From Bacillota bacterium (GTDB lineage Bacteria; Bacillota; Clostridia; Acetivibrionales; DSM-1351), in assembly GCA_023392075.1 (NCBI GenBank), contig JAEVZU010000297.1, positions 1 to 19,550 on the forward strand: a stretch of DNA of 19,550 nt, read 5' to 3'. Position 1 is the stretch's first letter. Every line of letters starts with the position of its first letter. Shown piece by piece: positions 15,119 through 19,550 of this stretch. The notes beneath the pieces were generated by a model that did no database searches, was not told the origin of the DNA, and worked only from the letters and a program-made list of their open reading frames with translations. The position numbers and the translations under genes were made by a program.

Positions 15119-15124
15119 AGAGAT

Positions 15125-15287
15125 ATATAGTCTCCGGCAAAAAAATGATTTTATTTTAATAGGGATTTATCAATTTTACTACAAAATTCATTACCAACCA
15201 GAACAACGCATTAAATTAAAATTATTAAAAAAATGAATGTCGACTGGAAAGCCAGAGACTGTATTTAAATACGGTCTCTATTTTTTT
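15125..15287 (+). promoter_or_regulatory. candidate attenuator leader before metY
   Basis: A 13-position inverted repeat, 15254-15266 with 15267-15279, has one G-U and folds into a strong hairpin followed by seven T. It ends only about 24 nt before the metY start, leaving no room for a promoter in between. Upstream, 15125-15134 is complementary over 10 bp (one G-U) to 15255-15264, the terminator 5' arm, giving an alternative antiterminator. A small CTGG/CCAG hairpin lies just before it. I see no S-box or T-box consensus. The remaining part of 15119-15250 is A/T-rich with no gene. Confidence 0.55.
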
Positions 15288-15311
15288 AGACAAAATGAAA
15301 GAGGTGTATTT

Positions 15312-16646
15312 ATGGAATTTTCAGATTTAAGTTTTGATACCTTAAAGGTAAGAGCAGGCTATGATCCAAAGGATCATAATTATTCGGTAGCAGTTCCGGT
15401 ATACCAGACGGCTTCCTTTGATCTTGGAGATACCGACAGGGCAGGAAGGCTGTTCAGCTTTTCAGAGTTCGGATATCTCTATACACGTGTAGGCAATCCT
15501 ACTGTGGATGTTCTGGAAAAAAGGATTGCAGCGCTGGACGGTGCAGCGGCAGCAATAGCCGTAGGATCCGGAATGGCCGCAGTAACCTATTCACTGTTTA
15601 ATGCAGCTGAGGGCGGAGGAAGAATACTGACTACAGCCCAGGTATACGGGGGTACCTTCGACAGCTTCAAGAAGATCTATCCGAATTTCAATATTGAAAT
15701 CGATCAGGTAAGTGACATTGATGATCCTGATGAATGGCGCAGTAAAATAAAACCCGACACAAAAGCATTGTTTGTTGAAACCATAAGCAATCCCAATGCT
15801 GCAATTGCAGATATCGAAGTGCTGGCCGGAATAGCACATGAAAATGATATTCCTCTTATTGTAGATAATACCTTTGCAACACCTTACCTGCTGAATCCTA
15901 TTAAATATGGAGCAGATATAGTGGTTTATTCTGCTACAAAGACGCTTAACGGTCATGGCAATGCCATAGCAGGATTGATCCTGGAAAGCGGGAAATTCAA
16001 CTGGGCCAACGGGAAGTTTCCGCAGTTTACCGCACCGGTTTACATGTTCAGGGATTCAAACGGAAATGAAAGGAGTTTTCTTGAAGCCTTCGGTCAGGCA
16101 GCTTTTACCACCAGAGTGAGGATAAATTACCTGGCCTATTTTGGAGCAGCTCTTGGGCCTTTTGATGCATATCTGGCCTTATTGGGACTTGAAACACTGT
16201 CGGAAAGGGTGCAAAAGCAGGTTGCAAACGCTGAGAAAATTATCAGATTCCTTGAGACAAGGGAAGAAGTGGCATGGATAAACCATCCTGCTGCAAAAGG
16301 CAGCAAATATAAGAGTTTGGCAAAAAAGTACCTCCCAAAGGGGGCAGGATCCATATTCACATTTGGTCTGAAGGCTTCCGAGGAACAGATAAAAACTTTC
16401 ATAGATTCTGCAACAATATTCAGCTATCACGCAAATGTGGGAGATGCAAGATCACTTATAATAAATTCACCTAAAACTACTCATGGAGAACTGACACCCG
16501 AGGAACAAAAATTTGCTAAAATTCCTCCCGAAACCATCAGACTGTCCATTGGTATCGAGGACCCGGATGATTTGATAAGAGATTTGGAGAATGCATTCAG
16601 AAATGCCTTTTTAAATAAATCCGATAAATCCGAGGATGTAGCCTGA
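15312..16646 (+). CDS. metY: O-acetylhomoserine sulfhydrylase MetY
   Basis: PLP enzyme of 444 aa that makes homocysteine from O-acetylhomoserine and sulfide; enzymes of this type can also use methanethiol to make methionine directly. It has VPVYQTASFDLGD near 28-40, YTRVGNPTVDVLE at 57-69, the catalytic Lys210 in YSATKTLNGHG, and the long insertion with GQAAFTTRVRINYLAYFG that separates MetY from the 390-aa cystathionine enzymes. The C-terminus has the typical DARSLIINSPKTTHGELT segment. The start is ATG 15312, 7 nt after AGAGGTG; an upstream in-frame ATG at 15237 lies before the terminator hairpin and would encode low-complexity leader sequence. Of the neighbours it is the natural acceptor for methanethiol or sulfide released by the nitrogenase-like enzyme. 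Confidence 0.92.
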   Translation: MEFSDLSFDTLKVRAGYDPKDHNYSVAVPVYQTASFDLGDTDRAGRLFSFSEFGYLYTRVGNPTVDVLEKRIAALDGAAAAIAVGSGMAAVTYSLFNAAEGGGRILTTAQVYGGTFDSFKKIYPNFNIEIDQVSDIDDPDEWRSKIKPDTKALFVETISNPNAAIADIEVLAGIAHENDIPLIVDNTFATPYLLNPIKYGADIVVYSATKTLNGHGNAIAGLILESGKFNWANGKFPQFTAPVYMFRDSNGNERSFLEAFGQAAFTTRVRINYLAYFGAALGPFDAYLALLGLETLSERVQKQVANAEKIIRFLETREEVAWINHPAAKGSKYKSLAKKYLPKGAGSIFTFGLKASEEQIKTFIDSATIFSYHANVGDARSLIINSPKTTHGELTPEEQKFAKIPPETIRLSIGIEDPDDLIRDLENAFRNAFLNKSDKSEDVA

Positions 16647-16665
16647 CATGGCATATGCGCATCAA

Positions 16666-16718
16666 AAAGTCAATTACTATCGGCTGAAAAGCGAAGGCTT
16701 TGAACCGTAATTGACTTT
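16666..16718 (+). ncRNA. structured leader element, copy 2 (upstream of the TauE-like gene)
   Basis: A perfect 12-bp outer stem, 16666-16677 with 16707-16718, encloses CGG/CCG and an AAGC-GAAG-GCTT hairpin. It shares the outer stem sequence, TATCGGCTGAAA, GCGAAGG, TTTGAACCG and the following TTTGGTAA with copy 1 at 4585-4657, but lacks about 16 nt of the inner arm, which lies between two CTGAAA repeats in copy 1. It ends 9 nt before the AAGGAGG site of the next gene. Confidence 0.5.
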
Positions 16719-16742
16719 GGTAAAATAAAGGAGGAAGAGGAA

Positions 16743-17180
16743 GTGGAGTTTTTTACAAAGCTGGTCAATCTTGAATATCTTCCCAACCTCGGAGACAGGG
16801 TCAGCCTCGGATTAATGTTTGTATTTGGACTGCTCACATCCTTTCATTGTATCGGAATGTGCGGAGGACTTGTTTTATCAGGCAGTATTGACACAAAAGG
16901 GGTTTTACCCGGTATTACCTATAACTCCGGCAGGGTTGTTTCCTATTCGATCGCAGGTGGTATTGCGGGAGGAATTGGCCATGCAGTCAGTCCGCCCGGT
17001 ATCTGGAAGGGAATAATTCCGCTTTTGGGCGGAATTTTCATGATATTGCTGGCGGTTAAACTGTTGAATGTATTTCCGGTATTGCGTAAATTCAATATAA
17101 GACTGCCCTCCTTTATTGCCAGGAGAATCTTTGCAGGCAAAATAAAAAGTAACTTGATAACAATGCTGTCCAGGTCATAG
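16743..17180 (+). CDS. TauE/SafE (DsbD_2-like) membrane protein, apparently C-terminally truncated
   Basis: A 145-aa membrane protein with the motif MFVFGLLTSFHCIGMCGGL near residues 26-44, characteristic of the SafE/DsbD_2 family of sulfite-export-like and cytochrome-biogenesis-like proteins. Three hydrophobic segments are visible. Family members are usually around 220-250 aa with a second half containing another Pro-Cys-Gly motif; here translation stops soon after a basic loop (ARRIFAGKIKSN), and no matching second half follows in frame. The GTG start at 16743 has AAGGAGG 8 nt upstream. It may be a pseudogene or a functional half-size form. The sulfur context suits a sulfur-compound exporter, but the family also includes copper and redox roles. 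Confidence 0.65.
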   Translation: MEFFTKLVNLEYLPNLGDRVSLGLMFVFGLLTSFHCIGMCGGLVLSGSIDTKGVLPGITYNSGRVVSYSIAGGIAGGIGHAVSPPGIWKGIIPLLGGIFMILLAVKLLNVFPVLRKFNIRLPSFIARRIFAGKIKSNLITMLSRS

Positions 17181-17340
17181 CAATCAGTGAGATTGCTGCT
17201 AAAGAGCAGACATATACAGGCTGGCTTGGGGACTCCGATTGCAGCCCGAGATTACGGTTATAGGAACACTGGACGGGATATCCTGAAGGTGAGTTCCATA
17301 TCACTAAAATAAAAAATCTAAAAACATAATCACAATGAAA
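17181..17340 (+). pseudogene. possible degenerate coding remnant after the TauE-like gene
   Basis: In the +1 frame relative to the TauE-like gene, about 17157-17262 reads a short stretch ending in AAKEQTYTGWLGDSDCS and then stops, with no start codon. YTGWL-DSDC resembles the beginning of mature small secreted clostridial proteins as I remember them, but this is too short to assign. Together with the truncated upstream gene it suggests an old deletion joining two genes. Confidence 0.25.
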
Positions 17341-17342
17341 TT

Positions 17343-17391
17343 ACTCTATTCAAGCAGAAGTATAATTGCCAATAGGGTTTTTCTTTTTTTT
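17343..17391 (+). terminator. probable intrinsic terminator before the sulfate transporter
   Basis: ACTCTATT (17343-17350) pairs with AATAGGGT (17371-17378) over 8 bp with one G-U, across a 20-nt loop, and runs into a 14-nt tract of almost only T. The long loop makes it weaker than the other terminators, but its place before a strong promoter fits the end of the sulfur operon. Confidence 0.5.
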
Positions 17392-17427
17392 CTGATTTGT
17401 GCTTTAGCGAAATAATTCAATAAACTA

Positions 17428-17456
17428 TTGACAGACTTTTAACCACATGTTACTAT
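17428..17456 (+). promoter_or_regulatory. sigma-A promoter of the sulfate transporter
   Basis: TTGACA at 17428-17433, a 17-bp spacer and TACTAT at 17451-17456. The -35 is a perfect match and the -10 moderate. Geometry and the dyad that follows match the promoter at 4499-4527. The predicted start of transcription is near 17463, giving a leader of about 200 nt before the binding-protein gene. That leader is A/T-rich and I see no known riboswitch in it. Confidence 0.75.
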
Positions 17457-17464
17457 TTCAATAA

Positions 17465-17481
17465 CTTATAAAACATATAAG
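17465..17481. promoter_or_regulatory. operator-like dyad at the transcription start, copy 2
   Basis: CTTATA-AAACA-TATAAG is a perfect 6-bp inverted repeat with the same 5-bp spacer as copy 1 (4536-4552). It differs only at the second and second-last positions, where the changes compensate (A/T to T/A). It begins exactly 9 nt after the -10 box, as in copy 1. This strongly suggests one dimeric regulator acting on both promoters. Confidence 0.65.
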
Positions 17482-17669
17482 AATGCTATGTGAAATTTGA
17501 CGCTGAAATTTAAGGTTTCGATAACTTGAATTAATAGCATAACGCGTTAATTTACCAGTAAGAATTATTATTTTTTTGAATCATAACATATTAATATGAT
17601 ATGAATACTAATATAAATTAATAGGTATGATTAAACAATATCATGCCTGATAAAAAGGAGAGAGCAGTT

Positions 17670-18752
17670 ATGGCAAAAAGAAAATTGACAAGGGTTGCAT
17701 TAGTGATTTTAAGTCTGATATTATCTACATCGGTTCTGGCCGGCTGCGGAGACAGCTCAAATACCGCATCTGCATCCGGTAATGCGGCATCTGAAAGCAG
17801 CGCTGACAGCAGTAAACCGGTCACACTTTTAAATGTTTCCTACGACCCGACCCGTGAATTATACCAGGCATATAATGAAGCATTCACTAAATATTGGAAG
17901 GACGAAACCGGACAGGAGGTCACAATCCAGCAATCTCACGGCGGATCGGGGAGTCAGGCCAGAACGGTCATTGACGGAAATGAAGCGGATGTTGTCACAC
18001 TGGCGCTGGCATATGACATTGACTCTATCAATAAGAACAAAGAGCTGATAAACAAGGAATGGCAAAAGCGTCTGCCAAATAATTCAACTCCTTATACCTC
18101 AACCATAGTATTCCTTGTCAGAAAAGGAAACCCAAAAAATATAAAAGACTGGGATGACCTTGTCAAGCCGGGAATCCAGGTAATAACTCCCAACCCTAAA
18201 ACATCGGGAGGAGCACGTTGGAACTATCTTGCAGCCTGGGGATATTCCCTGAAACAGAACAATAATGATCAGGAGAAGGCAAAGGAATTTGTAAAAGCTC
18301 TCTTTGCAAATGTTCCGGTACTGGATTCAGGAGCACGCGGTGCCACTACCACCTTTGTTGAACGCGGACTTGGCGATGTTCTGATTGCCTGGGAAAACGA
18401 AGCTTTTCTCTCAATAAATGAGCTTGGAAAAGATAAATTTGAAATAGTTGTTCCATCTGTAAGCATACTTGCCGAACCTCCGGTTTCGGTAGTTGATTCG
18501 GTAGTTGATAAAAAAGGAACCAGAAAGGTCGCCGAAGCTTATCTGGAATACCTTTACAGTGATGAGGGACAGGAAATTGCTGCAAAAAACTATTACAGAC
18601 CGAGAAATGAAACCATAGCTAAGAAGTATGAAAGTCAATTCCCTAAGATAAATCTTTTTACCATTGATCAGGAATTCGGAGGCTGGACAAAGGCCCAGAA
18701 GGAACACTTCGATGATGGCGGAGTATTTGATCAGATCTACGTTAAAAAATAA
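17670..18752 (+). CDS. sbp: sulfate/thiosulfate ABC transporter binding lipoprotein (Sbp/CysP)
   Basis: A 360-aa lipoprotein that binds sulfate or thiosulfate outside the cell for the CysTWA importer. The signal segment ends in the lipobox VLAGC with Cys26, followed by a Ser/Ala/Asn-rich linker. Family motifs are TLLNVSYDPTRELYQAYNEAF, split as NVSYDPTREL, then SHGGSGSQAR, GNEADVVTLALAYDID, NPKTSGGARWNYLAAWGY and GLGDVLIAWENEA. The start is ATG 17670, 9 nt after AAGGAG; an upstream in-frame ATG at 17643 would add nine residues before the signal peptide and lacks a site. The dyad-bearing promoter lies about 190 nt upstream, and the permease follows after 17 nt. Sulfate and thiosulfate specificity cannot be told apart by eye. 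Confidence 0.94.
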   Translation: MAKRKLTRVALVILSLILSTSVLAGCGDSSNTASASGNAASESSADSSKPVTLLNVSYDPTRELYQAYNEAFTKYWKDETGQEVTIQQSHGGSGSQARTVIDGNEADVVTLALAYDIDSINKNKELINKEWQKRLPNNSTPYTSTIVFLVRKGNPKNIKDWDDLVKPGIQVITPNPKTSGGARWNYLAAWGYSLKQNNNDQEKAKEFVKALFANVPVLDSGARGATTTFVERGLGDVLIAWENEAFLSINELGKDKFEIVVPSVSILAEPPVSVVDSVVDKKGTRKVAEAYLEYLYSDEGQEIAAKNYYRPRNETIAKKYESQFPKINLFTIDQEFGGWTKAQKEHFDDGGVFDQIYVKK

Positions 18753-18769
18753 AAACCCGAGGTGAATTC

Positions 18770-19550
18770 ATGAATCTGGCAGTTAAACCGTTAAAATTAA
18801 GGCAGCAAAGCGTAATACCCGGATTCGGGATGACCATGGGAGTGACTCTTTTTTACATAACACTTTTGGTGTTGATTCCGGTTTCCATGGTATTTATCAA
18901 TAGCTCCAGCCTTGGACTGAAAAGCTTTTGGGAAATAGCCTCCAGTGAAAGAGTACTTGCATCCCTGAAGATATCCTTCGGTACTTCATTTCTGGCAGCA
19001 CTTATAAATGCCGGTTTTGGTCTTTTATTGGCCTGGGTACTGGAAAGATACACTTTCCCCGGCAAAAAGATCATAGATGGTTTGATAGATTTACCCTTTG
19101 CCCTGCCTACGGCTGTTGCAGGTATATCTCTGACAACCCTGTATTCTCCCAACGGGTGGATAGGAAGACTCTTTGAACCGCTGGGTATAAAAATCTCCTA
19201 TACACCGCTGGGAATAACCATTGCCTTGGTATTCATAAGCTTTCCCTTTGTTGTCAGAACAGTCCAGCCGGTTTTGCACGGCATTGATACCGAAGTGGAA
19301 GAGGCGGCGGCCTGTCTTGGTGCAAACAGATTTCAAACCTTCCGGAAAATCATTATTCCGGAGCTGCTGCCGGCGTTGATTACGGGTTTTGCACTTTCCT
19401 TTGCCAGAGCTCTGGGTGAGTATGGTTCGGTAGTTTTTATTTCAGGGAATATGCCCATGAGAACCGAAATAACTCCTCTGTTGATCAGAACAAAGCTTGA
19501 ACAGTATGATTATGCGGGAGGAACAGCCGTTGCCGCCATTATGCTCATTA
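18770..19550 (+). CDS. cysT: sulfate ABC transporter permease CysT (partial, runs off the window)
   Basis: The open frame continues to the last base; 260 codons are visible of an expected 275-280, so only the C-terminal end is missing. It reads MNLAVKPLKLRQQSVIPGFG at the start, followed by hydrophobic helices, the family segments DLPFALPTAVAGISL and ALGEYGSVVFISGN, and the coupling loop EEAAACLGANRFQTFRKII (the EAA motif). It begins 17 nt after the binding-protein stop, with GAGGTG upstream of ATG 18770. It forms the sulfate channel with CysW, expected next outside the window together with the ATPase CysA. Confidence 0.93.
   Translation, partial: MNLAVKPLKLRQQSVIPGFGMTMGVTLFYITLLVLIPVSMVFINSSSLGLKSFWEIASSERVLASLKISFGTSFLAALINAGFGLLLAWVLERYTFPGKKIIDGLIDLPFALPTAVAGISLTTLYSPNGWIGRLFEPLGIKISYTPLGITIALVFISFPFVVRTVQPVLHGIDTEVEEAAACLGANRFQTFRKIIIPELLPALITGFALSFARALGEYGSVVFISGNMPMRTEITPLLIRTKLEQYDYAGGTAVAAIMLI

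Noticed and set aside
15119..15311. SAM-I (S-box) or T-box leader before metY
   Set aside because: No S-box core and no T-box AGGGTGGNACCGCG segment could be found; only a terminator and a candidate antiterminator strand are visible.
15237..15311. N-terminal extension of MetY
   Set aside because: It would be translated through the terminator hairpin, lacks a ribosome binding site and is not part of the family's usual length.
1..19550. tRNA, rRNA, CRISPR arrays, insertion sequences or phage genes
   Set aside because: No transposase or integrase frame, no regular spaced repeats, and no tRNA- or rRNA-like conserved sequence was seen.

Overview
The window looks like a chromosomal segment of a low-GC Gram-positive anaerobe of the class Clostridia. 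The signs are A/T-rich DNA, strong AAGGAGG-type ribosome binding sites, GTG/TTG starts, lipoprotein-type binding proteins, sigma-A promoters and U-tract terminators. A Ruminiclostridium-like host is a guess from overall style only. All genes read left to right.

Layout. 1-243: a REP-like hairpin element and leader. 244-3584: branched-chain amino acid ABC transporter livHMGF; the binding-protein gene is not in the window. 3738-4379: an AcuB-type CBS-CBS-ACT protein, closed by a terminator at 4413-4450. 4499-16646: a long sulfur locus that starts at a perfectly spaced sigma-A promoter with an operator-like dyad on its start site. Its order is yezD, NifB-like, NifX-like, NifH-like, NifD-like, NifK-like, metN, metI, metQ, a second NifX-like gene, cystathionine gamma-lyase/synthase, a cysteine synthase/MccA-type enzyme, and O-acetylhomoserine sulfhydrylase. 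16743-17180: a truncated-looking TauE/SafE-type membrane protein. 17428-19550: a second promoter with the same dyad, driving a sulfate-binding lipoprotein and the CysT permease, which runs off the window.

How the genes may work together. The NifB/H/D/K-like proteins keep all six P-cluster cysteines, the cofactor-anchoring cysteine and both NifH cluster cysteines. The NifD-like protein has lost the residues that define the N2-reducing FeMo-cofactor pocket: its His442 equivalent is Gln, and the Gln191, His195 and Arg96 equivalents are replaced. There is no nifE, nifN or nifV here. Together with methionine transport, methionine/cysteine enzymes and sulfate uptake, this points to a nitrogenase-like reductase working on sulfur compounds, of the kind described as methylthio-alkane reductase (MarBHDK) in Rhodospirillum rubrum. 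A coherent inferred route is: reductive release of methanethiol or sulfide from an organic sulfur compound, capture on O-acetylhomoserine by MetY to give methionine or homocysteine, and conversion to cysteine by the MccA/MccB-type pair. The substrate is not determined by the sequence.

Regulation is the other striking theme. Two promoters 13 kb apart share a 17-bp dyad with compensating substitutions at an identical distance from the -10 box. Two copies of a roughly 55-75 nt structured leader element precede yezD and the TauE-like gene. Conditional-looking hairpins sit in the yezD-nifB, nifH-nifD and cysK-metY gaps.
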